This document shows, piece by piece, positions 7,367 through 14,289 of a stretch of DNA of 14,368 nucleotides; within the stretch, counting starts at the first letter, position 1; each line of letters starts with the position of its first letter. This DNA comes from an uncultured Bacilli bacterium (GTDB lineage Bacteria > Bacillota_I > Bacilli_A > RF39 > UBA660), in assembly GCA_947628725.1 (NCBI GenBank), contig CANRAQ010000025.1, positions 1-14,368 of the forward strand, written 5' to 3'. The notes under the pieces are model-generated. The model did not search any database, was not told the origin of the DNA, and saw only the letters and a program-made list of their open reading frames with translations. The translations under genes were made by a program, and so were the position numbers.

Positions 7367-8417
7367 ATTTCATAATTGATTTTGATACTCTTATTACAGG
7401 TCTTATACCATACTCACCTGACATTGACACAGATTCTTGTGTTCCATAAAGTACTGCCCAAGTATATTCCTGTAAATTAGCGACTTTTGTTGCCGTCCAA
7501 TATCCTGAATTTTTATCTATATTATCATATAACCATTCAATATCTTCAAATGCCACTATATTTTTATTATCAGAACTAGTTTCATTAAATTCATTATCTG
7601 AAGAAATTTTTGCTACCTCATCAGCAGTTATAAGTCTTGCTTTATATGCCGAATAATTTATATTATAACTTGTGCCATCTACTTGTGTTATAGAGTATGA
7701 TGGAACATTTAATACACCAGTCCATGAAGATGTATCTTGATATAATTTTTCTATTACCTCTTTAGGTGCTGATCCTGTTACACTAGACCATTTAACATTT
7801 GAAGTAGTATTATGATCTAATATAAGATCTATAGTTGTTTCACCCTCTACATCATTAAATGCATAAAATTTTAAACAACTGCTTTGTTCCCCTGTTGGAT
7901 TAATACCATTATATCCAATAGTACTATTTGATGCCTTATACTCTGATACATTACATATCTTACCATTTTTTACATCAAAATATATAGGAGTTCCATCACT
8001 TATAAATACATCATCAAAAATATGCTCACATCCAGTTAAATCACTTGGATCAACTTCATATGAAATAATTGATCTACCTTTATCATTTACTTCACTTAAT
8101 ATTTTTATTTTTAAATCATCAGGCATAGGGGTATTATCTCTAGGATCTATAATATTACTATCAAGATTACCATATTTTTTTAAATCCCTAATTGTTATAT
8201 ATTTACAAGAATCACCTTTAGGTAACAAATTAATATTATCTGCACCCCAACTTTTAGCCGCACTTTTTATAGATGCGAGTTCTACATTATATAAATCATT
8301 TTTAGATTTTTTTAATATCCTAGTAACAGGAATAGTTATTATTAATCCTAGTAAAGATATTATTACTATTACAGTAAGTACCTCAACTAAAGTAAATCCT
8401 TTTTTATTTAAATTCAT
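7365..8417 (-). CDS. Prepilin-like protein with C-terminal DUF6273-like (lectin-fold) domain
   Basis: A 350-residue protein with a class III/type IV prepilin signal, NKKGFTLVEVL, where prepilin peptidase would cleave after Gly and the Glu at +5 is present. A hydrophobic helix follows (to about residue 30). Residues about 43-135 match the other two pilins of the operon (IKSAAKSWG, DLKKYGNLD, SYEVDPSDLTGC). From about 180 a C-terminal domain begins: CLKFYAFND, LILDHNTTSNVKW, ARLITADEVAKI, GYWTATKV and EYGIRPVIRVSKS. This pattern is typical of the DUF6273/FGE-like C-type lectin fold on Firmicute surface proteins. It probably is a large tip or minor pilin displayed outside the cell. Ribosome binding site AGAGGG lies at the right distance. 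The domain assignment is from pattern recognition, not a search. Confidence 0.82.
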   Translation of the reverse strand: MNLNKKGFTLVEVLTVIVIISLLGLIITIPVTRILKKSKNDLYNVELASIKSAAKSWGADNINLLPKGDSCKYITIRDLKKYGNLDSNIIDPRDNTPMPDDLKIKILSEVNDKGRSIISYEVDPSDLTGCEHIFDDVFISDGTPIYFDVKNGKICNVSEYKASNSTIGYNGINPTGEQSSCLKFYAFNDVEGETTIDLILDHNTTSNVKWSSVTGSAPKEVIEKLYQDTSSWTGVLNVPSYSITQVDGTSYNINYSAYKARLITADEVAKISSDNEFNETSSDNKNIVAFEDIEWLYDNIDKNSGYWTATKVANLQEYTWAVLYGTQESVSMSGEYGIRPVIRVSKSIMK

Positions 8418-8440
8418 ATTATACCCTCTTTATTATTAAA

Positions 8441-8845
8441 TTAATTAGAATATCTAACACATCCATCTACATTATCATCATCTATAATAAAATCATATGT
8501 AGAATTTTCATATTCTAAAGTTGTAAATGTAACTTTAATTATCATATCATCAGATATTTCCTCATTATCAATTGCATTTATTATTTTTTTATCTAATACA
8601 CCATAATCTTTTAAATCCTTTAGTGTTAGATATGTGCACTCATTACTAGAAAAATAATCTATTTTATCTGATACTAATAAAGCAGCAGAATCTTTTATTA
8701 AATTCATCTGTACTGATGAAATTTTTTCTTTTGAATTTTTTACAAGTTTAGTTATTGAAACAGTTACTACTACTGATAATAAAAGCATTATAGTAATAGA
8801 TGCTAAAAGTTCAACTAAAGTAAATCCTTTTTCATTTGATTTCAT
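8441..8845 (-). CDS. Prepilin-like (pseudopilin) protein
   Basis: A 134-residue pilin-like protein: NEKGFTLVELL prepilin cleavage signal with Glu at +5, a hydrophobic helix (about residues 8-30), then a short globular region sharing SVQMNLIKDSAALLVSDK, YLTLKDLKDYGVLDKK and VDGCVRYS with its neighbours. Two Cys (in NECTYL and DGCVRY) are conserved in all three proteins and may form a disulfide. The longer frame from 8857 is rejected because that ATG lies within the ribosome binding site ATGAGGT, which is correctly placed for the ATG at 8845. Middle gene of the three-gene operon. A competence pseudopilin or minor pilin role is likely, but no pilus motor genes are present here. Confidence 0.82.
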   Translation of the reverse strand: MKSNEKGFTLVELLASITIMLLLSVVVTVSITKLVKNSKEKISSVQMNLIKDSAALLVSDKIDYFSSNECTYLTLKDLKDYGVLDKKIINAIDNEEISDDMIIKVTFTTLEYENSTYDFIIDDDNVDGCVRYSN

Positions 8846-8853
8846 ATTATACC

Positions 8854-9255
8854 TCATTCATAAATATTTACACAATCAGTTATATCAGTTGGATTAACTT
8901 CATATGTATAATGTAAATTACCTTTTTTATTTATAGTAGCAGTTATTTTAATATTTAAATCATCACTTATTTTTTCATTAGTATTTGGATCTAATAATTC
9001 TTCATCTAAAAGTCCATAATTTTTTAAATCTAATACTGTTAATATTTTACACTCACTATCTAAAGGAAGTTTATCTATATTTTCACTACCCCATGTTTCA
9101 GCAGCCATTTTTATAGAACTCATTTGTGTTTCATACAAATCTTCTTTTGAATTTTTAACTATACTTGTTATAGATACAGTTGAAACTAACGCAAGTATTC
9201 CTAAAACAAATATAACACCTAATAACTCGATAAGAGTAAACCCTTTATTATTCAT
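8854..9255 (-). CDS. Prepilin-like (pseudopilin) protein, first of three paralogues
   Basis: A 133-residue protein with MNNKGFTLIELLG, a canonical prepilin peptidase site with Glu at +5, and a hydrophobic helix to about residue 30. The globular region has MSSIKMAAETWGSENIDKLP, CKILTVLDLKNYGLLDEELL and YEVNPTDITDCVNIYE. It aligns nearly end to end with the N-terminal half of the 350-residue pilin downstream, so the operon grew by duplication, with the last copy gaining an extra domain. The predicted leader is very short (about 16 bases) and the ribosome binding site is weak. The first gene of the operon is often the more abundant subunit; that is inference. Confidence 0.83.
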   Translation of the reverse strand: MNNKGFTLIELLGVIFVLGILALVSTVSITSIVKNSKEDLYETQMSSIKMAAETWGSENIDKLPLDSECKILTVLDLKNYGLLDEELLDPNTNEKISDDLNIKITATINKKGNLHYTYEVNPTDITDCVNIYE

Positions 9256-9277
9256 ATATTCATCTACTTTCTATATA

Positions 9278-9306
9278 ATTATACAAGAAAAAAAATACTT
9301 TTACAA
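9278..9306 (-). promoter_or_regulatory. Promoter of the prepilin operon
   Basis: On the minus strand -35 TTGTAA (9306-9301), 17-base spacer, -10 TATAAT (9283-9278). The -35 and most of the spacer lie inside the obg terminator hairpin and its T-run, so the terminator DNA doubles as the promoter. Confidence 0.7.
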
Positions 9307-9312
9307 GTATTT
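9288..9312 (-). terminator. Terminator of obg
   Basis: Stem AAATACTT (9293-9300) / AAGTATTT (9305-9312) with a 4-base loop, followed on the minus strand by a T8 run to 9288. It begins at the obg stop codon. Confidence 0.75.
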
Positions 9313-10583
9313 TAATCTCTATATTCAAATTCATAGTCAAGTATACGAACAGTATCTCCCTCTTGTATACCCATTTCTTTTAATTTATCATCTATACCAA
9401 GTTTTCTAAGTTTATTTGAAAATCTTCTAAATGCTTCATCACTAGCAAACCATGTCATTTTAAGAATTTTTTCTATTTCATCACCTGCTACGACATATGT
9501 ATCACCATCTTTATATATTCTAAATGGTTGTTCTTCTTTAAATTTATATAATACATGACTTTCAAATTTTTCTTCCTCATATAGAGGTTCTTTTTTTTGA
9601 GTATCTAGAATGTCTGCTATTTTAACTAAAACTTCATCTATACCTTCTTTAGTTATAGCACTTATAGGATATACATCTTGTTTTATTACTTTTTTAAACT
9701 TTTCTAGGTTTTCTAATGATCCTTCAACATCCATTTTATTTGCAATTATTATTTGTGGTTTATCCATCAATTTCTTATTAAAATTCTCTAACTCTTTATT
9801 TATTATTTTATAATCTTCAATAGGATCTCTACCTTCAAAAGCAGACATATCTATAATGTGAGCAATTACTCTAGTTCTTTCTATATGCTTTAAAAACTTA
9901 TCTCCAAGACCCTCACCTAAAGATGCACCTTCTATCAATCCCGGTAAATCGGCAACTACAAAACTTCTTCCATCTTTAACTCTTACTACACCTAAATTAG
10001 GAGTAAGTGTAGTAAAGTGATATGCGGCAATTTTTGGTTTAGCCGCACTTATCATACTTATAAGTGTACTTTTACCAACACTTGGCATACCAACTAAACC
10101 TACATCTGCTAAAAGTTTAAGTTCTACTTTTACTTTTCTTACTTCACCAGGTTCACCATTTTCACAAAATGCAGGTGCCGGATTATTTTTAGTAGCAAAT
10201 GCCATATTGCCTCTACCACCACGACCACCATATGCCGCAATTACTCTATCATCTTTTTTTACTAAATCACCAACAATTAAATTAGTATCTAAATCAGTTA
10301 TAGTTGTTCCAGGTGGTACTTTTATTATTAAATCTTCTGCATTTTTTCCATTACAACCTTTACCTGTACCATGTTCTCCACTTTTTGCTTTATATATTTT
10401 GTTATATCTTAAATCAATAAGAGTATTTAATCCCTCATCTACTTCAAAAATGATGGATCCACCTTTTCCACCATTTCCTCCGTATGGTCCACCCATCTCA
10501 ATATATTTTTCTCTTCTAAATGCCATGCATCCGTTACCGCCACGCCCAGCATTAAGTTCAATTATTACTTCATCTATAAACAT
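9312..10583 (-). CDS. obg: GTPase Obg (ObgE/CgtA)
   Basis: Essential ribosome-associated GTPase acting in 50S assembly and stress responses. The 423-residue protein has the three standard parts. The glycine-rich Obg fold (residues about 1-158) contains NAGRGGNGCMAFRREK and GGPYGGNGGKGG. The G domain has G1 GMPSVGKST, switch I FTTLTPNLGVV, G3 DLPGLIEGA, G4 NKMD and G5 SAI. The OCT domain follows (about 345-423) with VVAGDEIEKILKMTWF and the closing VRILDYEFEY. A GTG at 10592 extends the frame by three codons but is part of the Shine-Dalgarno AAGGTGAT, so the ATG at 10583 is chosen. It forms its own transcription unit here, between a promoter near 10640 and the terminator at its stop. Confidence 0.97.
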   Translation of the reverse strand: MFIDEVIIELNAGRGGNGCMAFRREKYIEMGGPYGGNGGKGGSIIFEVDEGLNTLIDLRYNKIYKAKSGEHGTGKGCNGKNAEDLIIKVPPGTTITDLDTNLIVGDLVKKDDRVIAAYGGRGGRGNMAFATKNNPAPAFCENGEPGEVRKVKVELKLLADVGLVGMPSVGKSTLISMISAAKPKIAAYHFTTLTPNLGVVRVKDGRSFVVADLPGLIEGASLGEGLGDKFLKHIERTRVIAHIIDMSAFEGRDPIEDYKIINKELENFNKKLMDKPQIIIANKMDVEGSLENLEKFKKVIKQDVYPISAITKEGIDEVLVKIADILDTQKKEPLYEEEKFESHVLYKFKEEQPFRIYKDGDTYVVAGDEIEKILKMTWFASDEAFRRFSNKLRKLGIDDKLKEMGIQEGDTVRILDYEFEYRD

Positions 10584-10639
10584 TAAAATCACCTTATTCT
10601 ATTATTTAAAGAATATTAATTCACTTGTGATACATATTA

Positions 10640-10668
10640 ATTATACTACTATTTCTTTATAAATAAAA
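10640..10668 (-). promoter_or_regulatory. Probable obg promoter
   Basis: Minus-strand -10 TATAAT (10645-10640) with a weak -35 TTTTAT (10668-10663) at 17 bases. A TCACTTGTGA palindrome (10621-10630) lies just past the expected start site and could be an operator, with low confidence. The 5' leader is about 50 bases. Confidence 0.5.
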
Positions 10669-10692
10669 GACTATATTTTCAATGTATATAAA

Positions 10693-10701
10693 TGTTATAA
10701 T
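10693..10701 (+). promoter_or_regulatory. Extended -10 promoter of the DUF1846 gene
   Basis: A perfect extended -10 box, TGTTATAAT, placed 27 bases before the start codon. No good -35 is present at 17 bases, which extended -10 promoters do not need. It is divergent from the obg promoter. Confidence 0.65.
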
Positions 10702-10727
10702 GAAAAAAATAACTATTGGGAGGTAAC

Positions 10728-12191
10728 ATGAAAAATAAAGGATTTGATAATGAATTATATGTAAAATATCAAACAGAGACTATTAAAGAAAGAATAAAAA
10801 TGTTTGATAATAAATTATATTTAGAATTTGGTGGTAAATTATTTGATGATTATCACGCTAAAAGAGTACTACCAGGATTTGAATTGAATGCTAAAATACG
10901 ATTATTAGAAGAATTAAAAGATCAAACGGAAATAATATTTTGTATTAACGCTAACGACATAGGTAAAAAAATTAGAGAAGATTATGGAATTAGTTACGAT
11001 CTTGAAGTTATAAGATTAGTTAAAATATTTACTAAATTAAATATAAAAGTTAACAGTGTAGTTATAACTTTATATACAGGTCAAACAACAGTTTCAAAAT
11101 TTATGAAAAAATTAGAAAATATGGGTATTAAAACATATATACATACTCCAACTAAAGGATATCCTACTGATGTAGATACTATAGTATCTGAAGAAGGTTA
11201 TGGTGCTAATCCATATATCGAAACAACTAAACCTTTAGTTGTTGTAAATGCTCCAGGACCATGCAGTGGTAAATTAGCAACTTGTCTATCACAACTATAT
11301 CATGAATATAAACGAGGTATAAAAGCAGGATATGCTAAATTCGAAACATTCCCAGTATGGAGTTTACCATTAAAACACCCTGTTAATGTCGCATATGAAG
11401 CCGCAACTGCAGATATTGGAGATATTAATATGATAGACTCATTTCATTTAGATGCATATAATATTTCTGCAGTAAATTATAATAGAGATTTAGAAGTATT
11501 CCCTGTATTAAAAACAATATTAAAAAAAATTACAGGTAAATATATATATAAATCACCTACAGATATGGGAGTAAACTCTATTGGTAAATGTATTATAGAT
11601 GATAATATAGTTAAAATAGCCGCTAGAAAAGAAATTATTAGAAGATACTATAAAGCATTAGTTGATTCTAAATTAAATAATAATGGTGATGATGTAGTTA
11701 AAAGAATTAAACTTCTTATGAATGAATTAGATATAGATGTTTATGAATTAAGTGTAGTTAAAGCATCCCTAGATAAAGAAACTAAATCAAAAGAAAAATC
11801 TATAGCATTACAATTAGATAATGGCACAATTATTACTGGAAGAAAAACTAAACTATTGAGTCCAACTAGTAGCCTTATATTAAACGCTATTAAAGTTTTA
11901 ACAGATATACCAGATGAAGTAGATTTACTTTCTTCAAATATACTAAAACCTATATTAAAACTAAAAAAAGAAACTTTAAAAAGTTCTTCCATACTTAATT
12001 TAAATGATGTATTATTAGCACTTTCAATATGTTCAGTAACAAATCCAGTTATAGAAAAAGGTATAAAAAATCTTAAAAAACTAAATAATTGTGATGCACA
12101 CTCTACATATATAGTAGATAAAATAGATCAAGATATCTTTAGAAAATTACATATCAATTTAACTTGTGAACCAGTATTTGATAATGAATAA
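10728..12191 (+). CDS. DUF1846 domain-containing protein (UPF0371)
   Basis: A 487-residue cytosolic protein of the DUF1846/UPF0371 family, found as a single full-length protein in Streptococcus, Clostridium and related genera. Family landmarks: KGFDNELYVKYQTETIKERI at the N-terminus, KLYLEFGGKLFDDYHAKRVLPGF, the nucleotide-binding-like VVNAPGPCSGKLATCLSQLYHE, FPVWSLPLKHPVNVAYEAATADIGD and DMGVNSIGKCI. Structures exist for the family, but its biochemical role is not established to my knowledge. The ATG at 10728 follows GGGAGG at ideal spacing; a TTG at 10716 in the same frame is part of the upstream leader. It is the only plus-strand gene of the window, and its stop lies 2 bases from the end of the convergent reverse transcriptase gene. 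Confidence 0.92.
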   Translation: MKNKGFDNELYVKYQTETIKERIKMFDNKLYLEFGGKLFDDYHAKRVLPGFELNAKIRLLEELKDQTEIIFCINANDIGKKIREDYGISYDLEVIRLVKIFTKLNIKVNSVVITLYTGQTTVSKFMKKLENMGIKTYIHTPTKGYPTDVDTIVSEEGYGANPYIETTKPLVVVNAPGPCSGKLATCLSQLYHEYKRGIKAGYAKFETFPVWSLPLKHPVNVAYEAATADIGDINMIDSFHLDAYNISAVNYNRDLEVFPVLKTILKKITGKYIYKSPTDMGVNSIGKCIIDDNIVKIAARKEIIRRYYKALVDSKLNNNGDDVVKRIKLLMNELDIDVYELSVVKASLDKETKSKEKSIALQLDNGTIITGRKTKLLSPTSSLILNAIKVLTDIPDEVDLLSSNILKPILKLKKETLKSSSILNLNDVLLALSICSVTNPVIEKGIKNLKKLNNCDAHSTYIVDKIDQDIFRKLHINLTCEPVFDNE

Positions 12192-12193
12192 TA

Positions 12194-13252
12194 TTATAAC
12201 CTTGATATATATCTATAAGTATTACCTAAAGATAAATATGCTTTATATGAATTACTTGTAATCTCTATTTCTCTTTTATCTATATTAAATTTAGCCATTT
12301 TTCTTAATTTAATTCTTTGTCTTCTTATAGTTTTAATACAAGGTATACAAATTACCTTACCATTATTTAATAATTTATATCTCCATTTACAATATTTAAA
12401 AGTTTTATTTACTCTACTAATAAAACTTTTTTTAATATTTATTTTAATACTTAATAAATTACATATATTATTATATTTTTCTAATAGTTCTTTACCTTCT
12501 TTATAATCATAAATTAATACCACAGTATCATCCATGTAGCGAATTAGTTTAGTTTTATTTTCAACAAAATGATCTAAAGTATTTGGTATCATTATAGCCT
12601 CCATTTGAGCAATTTCAATGCCTAATGATATACCTTTACTTATAAATAAATAGTCCTCTATTACTTTGATAACTTTATCATCAAATATATATTTTTTATG
12701 TATATTATGTATTACCTCATGTGAGCAATTTTCAAAAAACTTTGAAAAATCAATAATCATAACATATCCATTAGTTTTGTTTTTTAAATACCATGAATAT
12801 AACATTTTCTTAAGCCTATCCATACTAAATTTATATCCTTTACCTTTCATACTCGCACCATTGTCATATATTAAATGTCTTGTATATATAGGTACAATTA
12901 TTTCATTACAAAGTATTTTATGTACCAATCTATCTTTAATATGTGGTGCTTGTATATTTCTAATTTTACCTCTTTCATTAATTATAAAATTATAAGTATC
13001 CCCTACTTTGTAATTATTAGTTTTAATATCCTTACATATATTGGAAATAATAGTAAATTCATGTAATTTAAAATTTTGAGTTGATTTTTTATATCCTACA
13101 TTATTACAACATTTATCACCATAATACATAGCCTTATGAAAACAAAATGCATTATCTAAATCTGCATACTTTTCACTAGTTTCCTTAAGTTTTTTTAATC
13201 TCTTATCATTACTTCTTTTATATCTTCTTTCTTTTCTTTCTAAACTTGTCAT
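12194..13252 (-). CDS. DGR reverse transcriptase
   Basis: A 352-residue reverse transcriptase with RT domains but no maturase, endonuclease or RNase H extension, the usual size for DGR enzymes. In order: basic N-terminus, KIRNIQAPHIKDRLVHKIL (RT2, about 96-114), NGASMKGKGYKFSMDRL (about 131-147), IIDFSKFFENCSH with the first catalytic Asp (RT3, Asp168), GISLGIEIAQ (RT4, 207-216) then NTLDHFVE, RYMDDTVVL with the catalytic YMDD (239-242), KINIKKSF (RT6) and YCKWRYKLLNNGKV (RT7). RT4 ends in AQ where DGR enzymes usually have SQ and retroviral or intron enzymes have SP, which favours a DGR assignment. The ATG at 13252 has TGGAGGAT upstream. A terminator lies 27 bases before the gene, so expression needs read-through or an unseen promoter. 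Confidence 0.9.
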   Translation of the reverse strand: MTSLERKERRYKRSNDKRLKKLKETSEKYADLDNAFCFHKAMYYGDKCCNNVGYKKSTQNFKLHEFTIISNICKDIKTNNYKVGDTYNFIINERGKIRNIQAPHIKDRLVHKILCNEIIVPIYTRHLIYDNGASMKGKGYKFSMDRLKKMLYSWYLKNKTNGYVMIIDFSKFFENCSHEVIHNIHKKYIFDDKVIKVIEDYLFISKGISLGIEIAQMEAIMIPNTLDHFVENKTKLIRYMDDTVVLIYDYKEGKELLEKYNNICNLLSIKINIKKSFISRVNKTFKYCKWRYKLLNNGKVICIPCIKTIRRQRIKLRKMAKFNIDKREIEITSNSYKAYLSLGNTYRYISRL

Positions 13253-13278
13253 TAAACTAAATCCTCCAATACATCTTT

Positions 13279-13309
13279 AAAAAAAAGACTGTAAAAATAA
13301 TTTACAGCC
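13279..13309 (-). terminator. Terminator ending the DGR template RNA
   Basis: On the minus strand GGCTGTAAA (13309-13301), loop TTATT, TTTACAGTC (13295-13287), then T8 (13286-13279). One G-T pair is in the stem. It separates the template RNA from the reverse transcriptase gene. Confidence 0.8.
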
Positions 13310-13438
13310 TTAAGATTAATGTATAACAATTATCAAATATTTAAGTAGTTACATAGTCTTGTCCATGAAATTTAGATAAACATTTAAACTCTAAACCATG
13401 CAAGAAGCGTCCGAACAAGTACATCATTAATCACTTTC

Positions 13439-13460
13439 AAGATATTTTAATAAATATCTT
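13439..13460 (-). repeat. Perfect stem-loop in the DGR spacer RNA
   Basis: AAGATATTT (13439-13447) / AAATATCTT (13452-13460), loop of 4 bases, no T-run after it, so not a terminator. It lies 60-80 bases downstream of the template repeat in the transcript direction. Confidence 0.6.
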
Positions 13461-13523
13461 AAGGAAAATTAATCCTTTCTTTCATAAGCAGTTTAAAGTG
13501 TTTAAAAACATCTTTATTTAACC

Positions 13524-13655
13524 TGTTCTGCCTATTAAACAGAAATCTGGCGAGACCCCATTAGTATTATTAGCATTGTTGTTATTCCAATCACCGTTAT
13601 CATTCACATTGTAGAAATTGTTAGTATTGTTAGAATTAGCCGAGCGGAGCCATAA
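13524..13655 (-). repeat. DGR template repeat (TR)
   Basis: Read on the minus strand, this non-coding segment still translates like the C-terminus of a surface protein: WLRSANSNN, then FYNVNDNGDW, then a run of Asn with NANNTNG, ending GVSPDFCLIG and a stop at 13520-13518. Fifteen AAC/AAT codons fall within about 28 codons, flanked by GC-rich invariant edges (GGCTCCGCTCGGC at the 5' side and GGGGTCTCGCCAG at the 3' side). AAY codons in a TR allow adenine mutagenesis to reach many residues without creating stop codons. The reading frame has no start codon or ribosome binding site of its own. Exact TR borders need the VR for alignment and are approximate here. Confidence 0.88.
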
Positions 13656-13707
13656 AACAAAGGGGTACTCAAAGCCCGTAAGCAATTTTACATCAATTTT
13701 CCTTATC

Positions 13708-14256
13708 TCAAAGGGAATTACAGAACATTACTTGTATTCCTCTTGAAATCAAAATTTCTAATATTTCTCTATCAGATATATCCTCTTTTTTTATTTTATC
13801 AAATTTTTTCTTATCAGAAGCAAGCACACCTTTAATTAAATCATACTGTCTTCCATAATTTACACCCAAATCTTCCAAAGTATTATCTAACATTCTAGTT
13901 GCTTCTTCTCTCGTGTAATTTTTATTATTCTTTCTAGAAAAGCATTTTGAAGGATTCATATATAGTACCCTAACCATATCCATAACTCTTTTTTCTAATG
14001 CAGTTAGTGTAGCCCTAGACATGATAATTAACCATCTTCGAGTAACAAAATCTTCATACTCTTTTGGAGTTATATTATTTGCCATATTTATTAAATCTGC
14101 TTGAAGACAAGCAAGTCTATCTATTGGTTGTTGGTATATTCTAGCCCATCTGGCAGATAATTTAGATGCTAGATTCATTATATCTTTTTGTAATTCAAAA
14201 GCATTATCGACATAATCTAACCCACTAGGTTTTCTTTTGAATTTTGGTATACTCAT
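13708..14256 (-). CDS. avd: DGR accessory variability determinant (Avd-like)
   Basis: A 182-residue, basic, all-helical protein. The opening MSIPKFKRKPSGLDYVDNAFEL resembles the MS(V/I)PKxKR start of accessory proteins in Firmicute DGRs, and helices follow at about 13-35, 40-60, 64-100 and 115-147. This fits the four-helix bundle of Avd, which forms a basic pentamer that binds the reverse transcriptase and template RNA. It is longer than Bordetella Avd (about 128 residues); the last 35 residues (KKKFDKIKKEDISDREIL onward) are an extension. The ATG at 14256 has GAGGTGA at correct spacing. The call rests on position beside TR and RT as well as on sequence. It ends in TGA, and the TR-containing open frame overlaps its last codons. 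Confidence 0.82.
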   Translation of the reverse strand: MSIPKFKRKPSGLDYVDNAFELQKDIMNLASKLSARWARIYQQPIDRLACLQADLINMANNITPKEYEDFVTRRWLIIMSRATLTALEKRVMDMVRVLYMNPSKCFSRKNNKNYTREEATRMLDNTLEDLGVNYGRQYDLIKGVLASDKKKFDKIKKEDISDREILEILISRGIQVMFCNSL

Positions 14257-14270
14257 ATATTCACCTCAAT

Positions 14271-14288
14271 ATTATTATTATTATTATT
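14271..14288. repeat. ATT trinucleotide repeat upstream of avd
   Basis: Six tandem ATT units (AAT on the minus strand) directly before the avd ribosome binding site. Slippage here would change the distance between the upstream hairpin and the avd start region. Confidence 0.7.
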
Positions 14289-14289
14289 T

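Larger units (their letters stand above)
13279..13707 (-). ncRNA. DGR template RNA region (TR plus downstream spacer)
   Basis: This 455-base gap between avd and the reverse transcriptase gene holds no credible gene. It carries the template repeat, then about 215 bases of spacer with a perfect 9-base stem (13439-13447 / 13452-13460, 4-base loop) and a small neighbouring stem AAGGA/TCCTT (13461-13477), and it ends at a terminator. In the Bordetella DGR the RNA downstream of the TR is needed for RT-Avd binding and cDNA priming; by analogy this spacer would be the functional RNA. The 5' end of the transcript is not known; 13707 is simply the avd stop. Confidence 0.7.

Noticed and set aside
7365..7500. 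Variable repeat (VR) of the DGR in the 3' end of the large pilin gene
   Set aside because: The encoded domain is similar in type, but the DNA lacks the TR edges (GGCTCCGCTCGGC, GGGGTCTCGCCAG) and differs at many non-adenine positions, so it is not the partner of this TR.
10207..10662. Proline-rich open frame on the plus strand opposite obg
   Set aside because: It is an antisense shadow of the glycine-rich Obg domain (GGN/GGC codons read as Pro), with no ribosome binding site.
12666..13066. Open frames on the plus strand opposite the reverse transcriptase
   Set aside because: They are low-complexity antisense frames without ribosome binding sites. The RT frame on the minus strand has clear catalytic motifs.
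12194..13252. Group II intron maturase or retron reverse transcriptase
   Set aside because: There is no maturase/X domain, HNH endonuclease or intron domain V-like RNA, and no msr/msd-type structure. The TR, the Avd-like gene and the LDHFVE/AQ features fit a DGR better.
13300..13325. Promoter for the RT gene (extended -10 like TGTTATACA on the minus strand)
   Set aside because: It has no -35 box, and its transcript would start at the terminator hairpin. Too weak to list as a feature.
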